Shown: in pieces, positions 39,388 to 48,473 of the stretch | Layout: each line of letters begins with the position of its first letter | Position numbering within the stretch: the first letter of the stretch is position 1 | Assembly (NCBI GenBank): GCA_024275485.1 | Contig: JAJRZA010000045.1 | Location: 62,001 to 126,000, forward strand | DNA: 64,000 bases | Direction: 5' to 3' | DNA from: Candidatus Krumholzibacteriota bacterium | GTDB taxonomy: Bacteria > Krumholzibacteriota > Krumholzibacteriia > LZORAL124-64-63 | Notes under the pieces: model-generated | What the model saw: only the letters and a program-made list of their open reading frames with translations | Databases searched by the model: none | Told to the model about the DNA's origin: nothing | Position numbers and translations under genes: made by a program

Positions 39388-40410
39388 GTGTTTTTGGATA
39401 TTGCCACCATCAAGCTGGTAGCGGGCCGTGGGGGAGATGGTTGCGTTTCCACTCGTCGGGAAAAATTTGTTGCCCGTGGCGGACCCGATGGCGGCAACGG
39501 TGGTCGTGGAGGATCGATTTGGTTTGAAGCTTCCGATGAGCTCAGCACCCTGTTGGATTTTCGTTACAAACGAAACTACAAAGCTCCGGCCGGGGTGGCT
39601 GGCGGTGGGCGCCGCAAAACTGGTCCCGACGGTGAGGATATCATCCTGCGAGTCCCGTGTGGAACATCCATCCATTGCACCGACGACAACACGCCTTTGG
39701 GTGATCTGCTGGAGAATGGTGACAAAATTCTGGTGGCCGCGGGCGGTAAGGGCGGCAAGGGCAACTGGGAATTCCGCAATGCCCGCAACCAGACTCCCAC
39801 GAAAGCCACCCCCGGCAAGGCGGGCCAGGAACTGGAAATTCGCCTGGAGTTGAAGCTCATCGCTGACATCGGCCTGGTGGGCGAGCCCAATGCCGGCAAG
39901 AGCACCTTGCTGTCGGTGATCACCGCTGCCCGTCCCAAAGTTGCCGAGTATCCCTTCACGACGCTGGTGCCAAACCTCGGTATTGTCGATTTGGGTGATT
40001 TCGCCAGCTGCACCATTGCCGACATACCCGGCCTCATCGAAGGCGCAGCCGAAGGCAAAGGCCTGGGACATGAATTTTTGCGCCATGTGGAACGCACCAG
40101 GGCCCTGCTCTTGCTTGTGGATTCCACCTACGAGTCGCCTCAACGTGCCCTGGATGTCTTGCGCGAAGAGTTGAAGCGGCACGGCAAACGTCTGGCCGAG
40201 TTGCCTTTTGCCGTGATTGTGACCAAGCAGGATGTCCTGCCCGAAGATCGTAGTGCAGAAGTCATGGACCAGGCCAGGCAGTGGTGCCAAGACCACGGGG
40301 GTATTGAAACGCTCATGATCTCTTCGGTGGCCCGCCTGGGCATTGAGCCACTGCGCCACCTGGTCAAGCGCATGTACAACTACGAATATGGCGCCGAGTC
40401 GCAGGAATAA
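39388..40410 (+). CDS. obg: GTPase Obg
   Basis: GTG 39388 is preferred over GTG 39379: CAGGAG (39374-39379) lies eight bases before it and the protein then starts MFLDIATIKLVAGRGGDG like other Obg proteins. 340 residues. The Gly-rich Obg fold (GGPDGGNGGRGGSI) covers residues 1-155, then the G domain with GEPNAGKST, the DIPGLIEGA switch II, TKQD (G4) and SSVA (G5). The variable C-terminal domain is absent. It binds the 50S subunit and acts in ribosome assembly and stress signalling. Confidence 0.95.
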   Translation: MFLDIATIKLVAGRGGDGCVSTRREKFVARGGPDGGNGGRGGSIWFEASDELSTLLDFRYKRNYKAPAGVAGGGRRKTGPDGEDIILRVPCGTSIHCTDDNTPLGDLLENGDKILVAAGGKGGKGNWEFRNARNQTPTKATPGKAGQELEIRLELKLIADIGLVGEPNAGKSTLLSVITAARPKVAEYPFTTLVPNLGIVDLGDFASCTIADIPGLIEGAAEGKGLGHEFLRHVERTRALLLLVDSTYESPQRALDVLREELKRHGKRLAELPFAVIVTKQDVLPEDRSAEVMDQARQWCQDHGGIETLMISSVARLGIEPLRHLVKRMYNYEYGAESQE

Positions 40411-40428
40411 GCCTGTTCCTCCCTGCAA

Positions 40429-41379
40429 TTGATCGACCGTCCTCCCGGACTGGCTGATTTCCCTATGATCCAGGCAAGTGACCCACGCGGTGCGCCCATG
40501 GTGCAGATCCATCCCGAACATCCCTGTTGGCCCTCCCTTTGGGCCGAAATCAAGGACCCTCCGACGGCTGTCAATGTCCAGGGACAGGTCCAGGCCCTGG
40601 TGGAACCTGCGATTGCCATCGTGGGCACCCGAAATGCCACCCTTCGAGGATTGGCCTTTGCCCGGGCCCTTGGTTTGGTGTTGGCCACAAGACGATGGTG
40701 CGTTGTCAGTGGCATGGCCCTGGGTATTGATGCGGCTGCTCACCGAGGCGCCCTGGACGGGGGTGGAAAAACCGTGGCAATAATGGGCACCGGTCTGGCA
40801 AGAGTATACCCTGCCGTTCATGGCGCCTTGCGGCGGGAAATTGAAAACCAAGGATGTTGCCTTTCCGAGTACGAAAACGACACCGGGCCCCGTAAATACC
40901 ACTTTCCCCAGCGAAATCGATTAATCGCCGGCATGGTTCAGGCCGTAGTTGTGGTCGAAGCACCGCTCCAAAGTGGAGCCCTGCTTACGGCCCAAATGGC
41001 TTTGGACAACAATCGCGAGGTTTTTGCCGTGCCCGGTCCCGTGGATCAGGAAACCAGCCGTGGGTGCCATCACCTTTTGAAGCAGGGGGCCCATTTGTTG
41101 GAGACGGCTGATGATTTGTTGCAGGTCCTCGGCAATCCTTCCCCGGCTTCGGACAGTTCTGTGGATGTTCCTGCAAATGTCCTGGGCCCGGTGGGTGGTT
41201 CGGCGGCTCGCTGGATTCTTGACCGTTTGGATTTCGATGGCATTGGCCGCGATGAATTGCGGCGGCGTTTCAATGGAACCGAAGAGGTTTGGAGTGAAGG
41301 CCTCTTGGCTCTTGAGCTGGCCGGTTTGATTCGGAGGTTGCCTGGTGGAGTCTTGGCCCGTACCATGTGGCGAATTTAA
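40429..41379 (+). CDS. dprA: DNA-processing protein DprA
   Basis: 316 residues from TTG 40429; ATG 40465 is an alternative and neither has a good RBS. The Rossmann-like DprA core is clear: IAIVGTRNATLRGLAFARAL, VSGMALGIDAAAHRGAL, GTGLARVYPAVH, FPQRNRLIAG and VVEAPLQSGALLTA, with a C-terminal winged-helix domain. The N-terminal SAM domain of longer DprA proteins is missing. DprA loads RecA on incoming single strands during transformation. With the pilus and the HhH protein it supports possible natural competence, which is inference. Confidence 0.93.
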   Translation: MIDRPPGLADFPMIQASDPRGAPMVQIHPEHPCWPSLWAEIKDPPTAVNVQGQVQALVEPAIAIVGTRNATLRGLAFARALGLVLATRRWCVVSGMALGIDAAAHRGALDGGGKTVAIMGTGLARVYPAVHGALRREIENQGCCLSEYENDTGPRKYHFPQRNRLIAGMVQAVVVVEAPLQSGALLTAQMALDNNREVFAVPGPVDQETSRGCHHLLKQGAHLLETADDLLQVLGNPSPASDSSVDVPANVLGPVGGSAARWILDRLDFDGIGRDELRRRFNGTEEVWSEGLLALELAGLIRRLPGGVLARTMWRI

Positions 41380-41464
41380 ATGATGCTCGCAGGCAACTTT
41401 TTATGCGGCAACATCGTAGGTGGGTTTTCAATCATCACTGGTCCATGGCAGCAGGGAGATTCTC

Positions 41465-42406
41465 TTGATCAAGGTGCAGAATCTGGTAAAAAAATTCGGT
41501 TCGGTGCGGGCCGTCGACGGCATCAGCTTTGAAGTTGGCAGGGGTGAACTTTTTGGCCTGCTCGGGCCCAACGGTGCCGGCAAGACCACCACCATCAATT
41601 GTCTGGCCACACTTTTGTCCCAGGATGGAGGAACCGCCAGCATCGGGGGCCATGATGTGGTCCATGAACCGGACAAGGTGCGCCGTTTGCTGGGAGTGGT
41701 GCCCCAGGAGATTGCTCTTTATACCGATCTGAACTCCCGGGACAACCTGCGCTTCTGGGGAGAGTTGTACGGTCTGGGGGGCAAATCCCTGGAAACCCGG
41801 GTCGATGAGCTCTTGGAATTGGCTGCCCTCAACGAGCACGCGACCCAAAAAGTAAGCACCTTCTCCGGTGGCATGAAGCGTCGGCTGAATATGGTGGTGG
41901 GCTTGATCCATTCACCGGAAGTGCTCTTCCTGGACGAACCCACCGTCGGCATCGACGCCCAGGCTCGCACCCGTATCCTGGAAATGATTCGTCAACTGGG
42001 CCAAAAAGGCCTGACGGTGATCTATACCACCCACTACCTGGAAGAAGCGGAGCAGCTGTGCGATCGCATAGGGGTGATCGACCAGGGCCACATGGTGGCC
42101 CTGGGCGACAAAGAGGAGCTCATTGCCCAGGTCGGGCATCACGACCTGGTGCGCTTCCAGCTTCCCGAGGCTCAACGATCGGCACTTCTGGCCACCTGCA
42201 CCTCGTGGACCGGCTATCATTCTGCCGCCCGAAAACGAGGTAAAATGGAGATTGAGGCCCGGGATGGTGCCCGGTTGCTGCCGCATCTGCAAGCCTGGCT
42301 GAATGAGCAGAACCTGCCTCTGGAACAACTGGAAATCGAAAGGCCGAACCTGGAAACCCTGTATCTGAATCTCACGGGCCGAGACCTCAGGGAACAGGTG
42401 AAGTGA
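41465..42406 (+). CDS. ABC exporter ATPase
   Basis: TTG 41465 follows AGGGAG (41454-41459) and gives the standard start MIKVQNLVKKFGSVRAVDG-like; the frame is open from 41420. 313 residues. Walker A GPNGAGKTTT, signature FSGGMKRRLNM, Walker B VLFLDEPTVGIDAQ and a C-terminal domain of about 90 residues as in DrrA/NatA-type exporters. It is overlapped by two permease genes (TGATG at 42405-42408), making an ABC-2 exporter of the YhhJ/NatB kind. The substrate is unknown; drugs, lipids or Na+ are options for the family. Confidence 0.92.
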   Translation: MIKVQNLVKKFGSVRAVDGISFEVGRGELFGLLGPNGAGKTTTINCLATLLSQDGGTASIGGHDVVHEPDKVRRLLGVVPQEIALYTDLNSRDNLRFWGELYGLGGKSLETRVDELLELAALNEHATQKVSTFSGGMKRRLNMVVGLIHSPEVLFLDEPTVGIDAQARTRILEMIRQLGQKGLTVIYTTHYLEEAEQLCDRIGVIDQGHMVALGDKEELIAQVGHHDLVRFQLPEAQRSALLATCTSWTGYHSAARKRGKMEIEARDGARLLPHLQAWLNEQNLPLEQLEIERPNLETLYLNLTGRDLREQVK

Positions 42407-43746
42407 TGTTGGTTAAAGTACTGGCTAAAAAGGATATCCTGCGTTTGATGAGTGACCGTCGGGCTCTGGTGGTGAACATGGTTTTGCCCTTACTGCTGAC
42501 CTTCATCATGGGCCTGAGCTTTGGCGGCGGCATTTTTGGCAAGAGCAGTGGCATCAGTGCCATCCCACTGGCCCTGGTGGGCAGCGACTTGCCGGAGATG
42601 TTGAAAGATCGCCTTGCCCAGGGATTGCGTGATTCCGATTTTTTCGAAGTCACCTGGACCGACAGCCTGACTGCCGATGCCATGGTCCGCCGTGGTGAGG
42701 TTGCAGCCGCCGTGGTTCTACCGCCGGGCATGATGAAGGATTTTTTCCAAATGAAACCGATGGCGGTGCAGTTGTGGAAAGACCCCGGAAGTGAGTTGAA
42801 ATCAGGCATTGTTGAGCAGATCATCACACGTGCGATCAGGCAGTATCAGGCGGGGGAAGCCGCTTATCTCGCTTTGTGGCCCAATGAAGAATACCCGAAC
42901 CTGGTAGACGATAACGAAGATTTGGATGACAGTTTTTTCTCCGGTGATGTGGTCAAGGTATGGCAACGGTGGCGCAGCACCAGCGACGATCCCCGCTGGA
43001 CCGAAGCGCGGGGAAACATGATCGAGGCCGTGGATCGTCACCTGGCCCTTACCAAGGCTTTTGATCAACCGGTGATCAGCTTGACGGTTCACGACAAGGC
43101 CCCTGTCGGCCAGGACGAAACGTCCAAAGACGTCAATCTGTTCGATTATTTCCTGCCTGGATTTTCTGTTTTCTTCTTGATGTTTGCCGTGGCTGCCAGC
43201 GCGCGAGATCTGCATCGCGAAAAGCTCAACGGCACGCTGCATCGGCAACTTCTGTCGTCCATGAGTTCCACTGATTTTCTCTTGGGCAAATGGGTGTCGG
43301 CGACTTTTCAAGGTGTTTTTCAACTGGTTGTTCTATATCTGGTGGGGGCGATTCTCTTTCAGGTCAACCTGGGGCCCAATGCCTGGTCGCTTCCCCTGGC
43401 CGTCCTGCTGTGTTGCTCGGCTGCGGCTGGTTTGTTCCTGATTATCGCCCTGATCACCACCACCGAGAAAATGATGGACAATATCAGCACCGTGGTGGTC
43501 TTGATCTCCGCCATGGTGGGTGGAAACATGATGCCTCTTGATGCCCTGCCTCTGTGGGTGCATACCTTTGGCCGATTCGGCTTCAATTACTGGGCCAACA
43601 TCAGCTTCAACAACATCATGGCCCAAAATCATAGCGCCGCCGACAACCCTCAACCCTTGTTGGTCTTGTTGGGCATGAGCGTGGCGTTCCTTGCCGTCAA
43701 CCTGATCCTGATCCGATTGAAATCGCGTAAGGGGGTGTGGGCATGA
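42406..43746 (+). CDS. ABC-2 exporter permease, subunit 1
   Basis: 446 residues from ATG 42406, which overlaps the ATPase stop. Layout typical of ABC-2 permeases with a large periplasmic insert: one N-terminal helix (LVVNMVLPLLLTFIMGLSFG), about 200 residues outside, then five helices from about residue 255 (FFLMFAVAASARDLHREKLNGT, the ABC-2 signature region). It pairs with the next gene as a heterodimer. Confidence 0.9.
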   Translation: MLVKVLAKKDILRLMSDRRALVVNMVLPLLLTFIMGLSFGGGIFGKSSGISAIPLALVGSDLPEMLKDRLAQGLRDSDFFEVTWTDSLTADAMVRRGEVAAAVVLPPGMMKDFFQMKPMAVQLWKDPGSELKSGIVEQIITRAIRQYQAGEAAYLALWPNEEYPNLVDDNEDLDDSFFSGDVVKVWQRWRSTSDDPRWTEARGNMIEAVDRHLALTKAFDQPVISLTVHDKAPVGQDETSKDVNLFDYFLPGFSVFFLMFAVAASARDLHREKLNGTLHRQLLSSMSSTDFLLGKWVSATFQGVFQLVVLYLVGAILFQVNLGPNAWSLPLAVLLCCSAAAGLFLIIALITTTEKMMDNISTVVVLISAMVGGNMMPLDALPLWVHTFGRFGFNYWANISFNNIMAQNHSAADNPQPLLVLLGMSVAFLAVNLILIRLKSRKGVWA

Positions 43747-44972
43747 ATTTTTCCGTCATCAGGGCCATGATCCGCATCCGTTTGCTTCGGGTTTTTCGCG
43801 ATAGAAGCAACCTGATCTGGCTCTTCGTCATGCCCATGGTTTTTTCGCTGATCATGGGGCAACTCATGGGGGATTGGGACTCCAGCAGTGCATCGAACAA
43901 ACCCAGATTCATGGTCTACGATCTCGACGGTGGGCCTGCCGCCGATAGACTCTTGGCGCCCATGGTGGACAATGATTTTTTTCTGCTGGTGAGGGCCGAT
44001 TCCACCGTCACAACCGAACGGGCCAGGCTGCTTGTAGAGGAGGGCCGCATCACCGCCGCCCTGTTCATTCCCTCCGATTTTTCTGCTGCCGCAGAGGAGG
44101 GCCGCAGCGCCTCCCTTGAACTTTTCTACAACAGTGAGCGCCTCAGCAGCCAGACCGTTCGCACCCAACTGGATGAAAGCCTGCTGAAGGTCAATACCCT
44201 GACCTCGGCCTATTCCCTTGTCTCGACCCCTGACAGTCTAGGGAACATCCCATTGGGGCACAGTGCGGCTCTGGATGAAAAGGTCTTTCAGGAAGGATTG
44301 TCGAACCCAAGAGTGACCCTGAACGTACGCACCCTCGGCCGTATTGAGAAGAAGGAATTTGCACTCAACCGATCTGCCCAGCACGTGGGACCGTCGTACA
44401 CCCTGTTCTTCATGATGATGTTCCTGATGATGTCTTCCAAGGACCTGGTCACCGAACGCCAGGACCGCACCCTGGCCCGGCTGATGGTCAGTCGCGCCAC
44501 CAATGTGGATCTGGTCCTGGGCTTTTTCCTGGGCGGGTTGATCCTGGGCATGATCCAGGCCTCGGTGCTTTTGGTGCTGAACATGCTGCCACCCTTCCGG
44601 GTGGATTATGGTGATTCCCTGATGGGCCTGGCCCTGGTGGTTTTGCTCTTTGGTGGATTCTGCTCCGCTGCCTCGGTGCTGCTCGGAAGCATCGCCCGCA
44701 GTGGACCGCAAGCCGATGGTTTGGGCATGACCTTCACCATGGTGCTGGCTGCTCTCGGCGGGTTGTGGTGGCCCTTGGAGATTGTGCCGGGCTTCATGCA
44801 AAAGTTGGGTTATAGCTTGCCTTCGGGTAAGGCCATTTCCGTATTCCACGATATGATTGGGCGTGGGTATGGAGTGGAGGAGCTGAGTGGTTGGTTGATT
44901 GGGTTGGCTGTTTGGTTTGTGGGGACGATGTTGCTGGCTGTTTGGCAATTTCGCCGGGTTGCGGCGGTTTAA
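43743..44972 (+). CDS. ABC-2 exporter permease, subunit 2
   Basis: ATG 43743 overlaps the stop of subunit 1 (ATGA). 409 residues with the same plan: helix at about residues 20-45 (LIWLFVMPMVFSLIMGQL), a periplasmic domain to about 220, then TLFFMMMFLMMSSKDLVTERQDRT-type ABC-2 region and five helices. Similar to subunit 1, so the pair arose by duplication. It ends the + strand run before a convergent gene. Confidence 0.9.
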   Translation: MNFSVIRAMIRIRLLRVFRDRSNLIWLFVMPMVFSLIMGQLMGDWDSSSASNKPRFMVYDLDGGPAADRLLAPMVDNDFFLLVRADSTVTTERARLLVEEGRITAALFIPSDFSAAAEEGRSASLELFYNSERLSSQTVRTQLDESLLKVNTLTSAYSLVSTPDSLGNIPLGHSAALDEKVFQEGLSNPRVTLNVRTLGRIEKKEFALNRSAQHVGPSYTLFFMMMFLMMSSKDLVTERQDRTLARLMVSRATNVDLVLGFFLGGLILGMIQASVLLVLNMLPPFRVDYGDSLMGLALVVLLFGGFCSAASVLLGSIARSGPQADGLGMTFTMVLAALGGLWWPLEIVPGFMQKLGYSLPSGKAISVFHDMIGRGYGVEELSGWLIGLAVWFVGTMLLAVWQFRRVAAV

Positions 44973-45002
44973 GTGTCATCTTTATGGAAATCTATGAGGC
45001 TT

Positions 45003-45099
45003 AATAATGAAAATATAATTTCATTATTCTTCCCGCCGGCGGGAACATTTCATAGGTACCAGGGCGGCGGGTATTAAAAAACCGCCCCCTGGCCTTTTT
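45003..45099 (+). terminator. Palindrome-rich convergent terminator region
   Basis: Three inverted repeats lie between the ABC exporter and the convergent DUF3467 gene. AATAATGAAA/TTTCATTATT spans 45003-45028, the 12-bp palindrome CCCGCCGGCGGG covers 45032-45043, and a GC hairpin CCAGGGCGGCGG pairs with CCGCCCCCTGG over 45059-45092, followed by TTTTT (45095-45099). The last is a standard terminator for the + strand; preceding A-runs would serve the - strand. Confidence 0.75.
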
Positions 45100-45133
45100 C
45101 CCCGAGAGCGGTTCAAAATACCAAAAAAATCAA

Positions 45134-45445
45134 TCAGTTTGCTTGAAACCCAATCCCAGGTCCATCCTGTCCAGGCTGTCCGGCCAACTTGATTTCACCG
45201 TGAAGGCCTTCAAACCGCTCAATATTCGCGCCCAAAGATTTGTGCAGCGCCTTGACCGCTTGCGGCGTCATGATGATCCGGGCGTGCACTTTGCTTTTGG
45301 CCATACCCGGCACCAGCCGGGCAAAATCCAGGATGAATTCTGCGGGGCTGTTGCTGATCAGAGTCAAATTGGAATAGATGCCTTCGGCTTCTTTTTCACC
45401 CAGGTCCAAGGTGATGCGCTGTGGGGTTGGTACTGGTTTGTTCAT
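45134..45445 (-). CDS. DUF3467 family protein
   Basis: The only - strand gene in the window, 103 residues. Read on its own strand, AAGGAG lies a few bases before the ATG at 45445. The sequence has the DUF3467 pattern: GIYSNLTLISNSPAEFILDF, then a central ARIIMTPQAVKALHKSLGANI segment. The biochemical role of this family is not known to me. It is divergent from the peptide transporter, with a shared 196-bp upstream region. Confidence 0.85.
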   Translation of the reverse strand: MNKPVPTPQRITLDLGEKEAEGIYSNLTLISNSPAEFILDFARLVPGMAKSKVHARIIMTPQAVKALHKSLGANIERFEGLHGEIKLAGQPGQDGPGIGFQAN

Positions 45446-45641
45446 GGTCGACTCCTTGGCAGATGAAAATTTCTTTTCCCCAAAGTACTACTGAAAGCGT
45501 GATTTGGAAAATTCATTTGCAGATGATAGGCAATACTTTGCCCAGCCCGCCCACTTGACACTTCCCAATCATGCCAATAGGTTCCATTCAACAACTCAAT
45601 TTGTCGGCCAATTCCAATTCTTCCCCAATTCAGGAGCAATC

Positions 45642-47012
45642 ATGACCCAGGGGCACCCCAAGGGCCTTTATGTCCTTTTCTACACCGAGATGTGGGAACG
45701 CTTCAGTTATTACGGAATGCGCGCCATTCTCGTCCTCTATATGACCCGGGCCCTGATGTTCGACGTCTCCCGCGCTTCAACCATCTACGGCAATTTTACC
45801 GGCCTGGCGTATCTCATGCCTTTGGCCGGCGGATATATCGCCGATCGCTGGTGGGGCAACCGTCGTTCAATTTTGGTTGGGGGGGCAACCATGGCCGTGG
45901 GGCAGTTCATCATGTTCCTCAGTGCCTCCTACTATGACAATGCGGAGCTGGCCCACCTGCTGTTGTGGACCGGCCTTGGCGTGATCATCGTCGGGACGGG
46001 ATTGTTCAAGGCCAACATCTCAAGCATGGTGGGATCGCTTTACGCTCCGGATGATACCCGCAAGGATTCGGCGTTCACCATCTTCTACATGGGCATCAAT
46101 ATTGGTGCGTTTCTGGCGCCCCTGGTGGCCGGCGGGGTGGGCGATACCGGCGATCCTTCCGATTTCCGCTGGGGATTCCTGGCTGCCGCCATCGGGATGG
46201 CTGTGGGCACCATGGTTTTTCAGTTGTTCAAGAACAAGCACATCGTGGATGCCGATGGACACGCACTTGGTTTGCCCCCTTCAGAACGCCTGCAGGGTCG
46301 TGACAAGAGTCTGGACGAGCCCTTGAACAAGCAGGATTGGGAGCGCGTGGGCGTCATTTTCATTCTCAGTTTCTTTGTGATCTTTTTCTGGGCCGCCTTC
46401 GAGCAGGCAGGCGCTTCGTTGACCGTATTCGCCGACCGCCAAACCGACCGGGATGTCATGGGCTGGACCATACCCGCCAGTTGGTTCCAATCGGTCAACG
46501 CGGTGGCCATCGTCATTTTTGCGCCGGTGTTCGCCTGGTTGTGGTCCCAACTGGGCAAACGGGGATTGGACCCCAGCACGCCGGTGAAGATGTCATTTGG
46601 TTTCGTTTTTCTGGCCGTTGGATATTTGATAATTGCCTTTGGCGTCAAAGGGGTGGATCCAACCACCAAAGTGAGCATGATGTGGCTGATAGGTTTGTAT
46701 ATGATGCATACTTTCGGCGAATTGTGTCTGTCGCCCATCGGATTGTCGGCGGTCAGCAAATTGTCGCCGCCGCGTTTTGCTTCGCTGATGATGGGAGTGT
46801 GGTATCTGTCCAGCTCCGGGGCGAACAAGATGGCCGGGGTGTTGAGCAGTTTTTATCCCGAAGAAGGCAAGGATACGCCGGTGTTGTTGGGGTATGAAGT
46901 CACTGATCTGCACAGTTTCTTTCTGATTTTTGTGGTCATGGCGGCGGTGGCCGGCGTGGTGCTGTTTTTATTGGCCAAGCCTATTTCCAAGTGGAGTCAT
47001 GGGAGGGCCTAG
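45642..47012 (+). CDS. POT-family proton-coupled peptide transporter
   Basis: ATG 45642 (CAGGAG at 45631-45636) is chosen although the frame is open from 45504. 456 residues, about 14 transmembrane helices. The proton-coupling motif ExxERF is present near residue 17 (EMWERFSYYGMRAIL), followed by the POT signature GGYIADRWWGNR and a GTGLFKANISSMVG segment. It imports di- and tripeptides with protons (DtpT/PepT type). It has no operon partner in view. Confidence 0.92.
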   Translation: MTQGHPKGLYVLFYTEMWERFSYYGMRAILVLYMTRALMFDVSRASTIYGNFTGLAYLMPLAGGYIADRWWGNRRSILVGGATMAVGQFIMFLSASYYDNAELAHLLLWTGLGVIIVGTGLFKANISSMVGSLYAPDDTRKDSAFTIFYMGINIGAFLAPLVAGGVGDTGDPSDFRWGFLAAAIGMAVGTMVFQLFKNKHIVDADGHALGLPPSERLQGRDKSLDEPLNKQDWERVGVIFILSFFVIFFWAAFEQAGASLTVFADRQTDRDVMGWTIPASWFQSVNAVAIVIFAPVFAWLWSQLGKRGLDPSTPVKMSFGFVFLAVGYLIIAFGVKGVDPTTKVSMMWLIGLYMMHTFGELCLSPIGLSAVSKLSPPRFASLMMGVWYLSSSGANKMAGVLSSFYPEEGKDTPVLLGYEVTDLHSFFLIFVVMAAVAGVVLFLLAKPISKWSHGRA

Positions 47013-47261
47013 GTTGTAGGGAATTCCTGTGGATTTTGGGGCTTTTGTTACCTGCCAAGGGTAATATTGGGGGTTTTTCCGGCCTACAGAATGACATGAT
47101 CTCTTCCTCCTTTTGGTGGTCAATGTCCACATTGAGAGAGCGAAATTGTCACTTATTTTGTTATTGAGAGGACGGACATGATATAATAGATGCTACATCT
47201 TATTCTTAATAGTGGGGAATACGTTTGAGCCCCAAAATTGGAGAGGTAAGAGAAAATTGAA
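47013..47261 (+). other. AT-rich gap with a sigma-70-type promoter
   Basis: 249 bp without an ORF of interest. The part next to the peptide transporter holds only weak inverted repeats (TTACC/GGTAA near 47050-47072). The part before the beta-helix gene has the promoter listed at 47158-47187 and a purine-rich ribosome site (GGAGAGG at 47240-47246) about 15 bases before ATG 47262. Confidence 0.5.
47158..47187 (+). promoter_or_regulatory. Sigma-70-type promoter before beta-helix gene
   Basis: -35 TTGTTA (47158-47163), 18-bp spacer, -10 TATAAT (47182-47187) preceded by TG one base upstream (extended -10). Start of transcription is expected near 47194, about 68 nt before the ATG. Confidence 0.6.
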
Positions 47262-47750
47262 ATGAAACCGAGAACGATTTTATTCTTGAGCCTGCTGCTG
47301 TTTCTCTCCGGGGCGGTTGGAGCCGCGACTTGGTCTGTGGAACGTGACGGCACAGGTGATTTCACTGTGATCCAGGATGCTGTTGACGCAGCCGAATCAG
47401 GAGATACGATCTTGATAGGTCCCGGGCGCTATCCGGAGACTTCCGACTTTGATTACTATTACAATCAAACCGTACAATCCTGTATTAAGTTGGAAAAAAG
47501 TTTGGCCATTATTGGCGCCGGCAAGGACCAGACTTTTATTGGTCCGGATTTTGGAAATAAAAACGAGTACGGCACCTACGGCTTGGCAAGCCGGTCCACC
47601 CAACTTCAGCTTGAGCTTCGGGATCTAACCTTTATTGATTGTGACGGGCATGCCGTCCTTTTCGATATGGAATCCGGTGGGCGGTTGATGATGGACGATG
47701 TGGATACGGAGAATTGTTGGGGGGGTGGTTTTGAAGAGGACTGTAGATAG
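47262..47750 (+). CDS. Secreted right-handed beta-helix protein, N-terminal piece (frameshifted)
   Basis: A signal peptide (ILFLSLLLFLSGAVGAAT) precedes a typical opening of secreted beta-helix proteins: WSVERDGTGDFTVIQDAVDAA-like, then GDTILIGPGRYPE. The frame holds sensible sequence to NCWGG and then hits TGA after ten more residues. The neighbouring frame continues the fold from the same place. The break coincides with a run of seven G (47719-47725). With six G the reading would pass straight on as NCWGVVLKRTVDSHI. The two pieces are therefore one gene of about 388 codons, broken in this sequence. Function: probably a polysaccharide-binding or surface protein; no catalytic residues identified. 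Confidence 0.75.
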   Translation: MKPRTILFLSLLLFLSGAVGAATWSVERDGTGDFTVIQDAVDAAESGDTILIGPGRYPETSDFDYYYNQTVQSCIKLEKSLAIIGAGKDQTFIGPDFGNKNEYGTYGLASRSTQLQLELRDLTFIDCDGHAVLFDMESGGRLMMDDVDTENCWGGGFEEDCR

Positions 47751-48429
47751 CCATATCCGCCATTGTAATTTCACTGGCTTGGTTTCGAACGGAATTATCA
47801 TTTTACACGGCGGCAATGGGATGGAAATTGCGGACTGCCGTTTCTTTGGCAGGGGCGCCCAAGTCGAAGTCGTGTTTCATGAGTCGGAGAATATTTCTAT
47901 TCGCCGATGCCATTTTGAAGGTGGAGCAGCTGGTGTTGTGCTTACCGACTGCGGTCCGGTGGGGATATATGATTGCACCTTTGACAGCCACCATAATCGT
48001 GGAGGTCACATCGCAGGCACAACCGGGGTGATTGTGGAAAACAACTTTTCTCAAGAGTCAACTTCAGGTGGAACAGTGCTCGCCAACAACCAAGGACTGG
48101 TTTTTAAAAACAACATCATTGAAGGAGGGGTGGTAGCGATTGCTATTTACTCACCTTCACCGGGGATGTCGTTTTCCCAAAACCATATTTTGAAGGCTCC
48201 AGAGGGATGGTCCATATGGGTATCACCTGGGTATTCGGGTCCTGAAGCCGAACTGGATTTCACCAACAACTACTGGGGCACCACCGATCTTGCTGAAATT
48301 TCCGCAGGTATCCTTGACGGCTTCGACAACGATGATATCGATATGTATGTTCTGTTCGAGCCAATTGCGGACGGCCCAGTCAGCACCGAGACCATGAAAT
48401 GGGGAGGGGTGAAGGCACTCTTCCGATAG
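47698..48429 (+). CDS. Secreted right-handed beta-helix protein, C-terminal piece
   Basis: This is the continuation of the preceding frame after the G7 tract; the start at 47698 is only where the frame opens, and real homology begins near 47726. Repeated rungs of the type HRCNFTGLVSNG, IADCRFFGRGA, IRRCHFEGGAAG, IYDCTFDSHHN and FTNNYWGTTD mark a parallel beta-helix, ending with the NYWG-type capping region common in such proteins. It lacks its own signal peptide or RBS, so it is not a separate gene unless frameshifting occurs. Confidence 0.7.
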   Translation: MWIRRIVGGVVLKRTVDSHIRHCNFTGLVSNGIIILHGGNGMEIADCRFFGRGAQVEVVFHESENISIRRCHFEGGAAGVVLTDCGPVGIYDCTFDSHHNRGGHIAGTTGVIVENNFSQESTSGGTVLANNQGLVFKNNIIEGGVVAIAIYSPSPGMSFSQNHILKAPEGWSIWVSPGYSGPEAELDFTNNYWGTTDLAEISAGILDGFDNDDIDMYVLFEPIADGPVSTETMKWGGVKALFR

Positions 48430-48473
48430 GTTGCTATTGAAGCAGGTGTCATCCTACAAAAAAAAAGGGAAAT

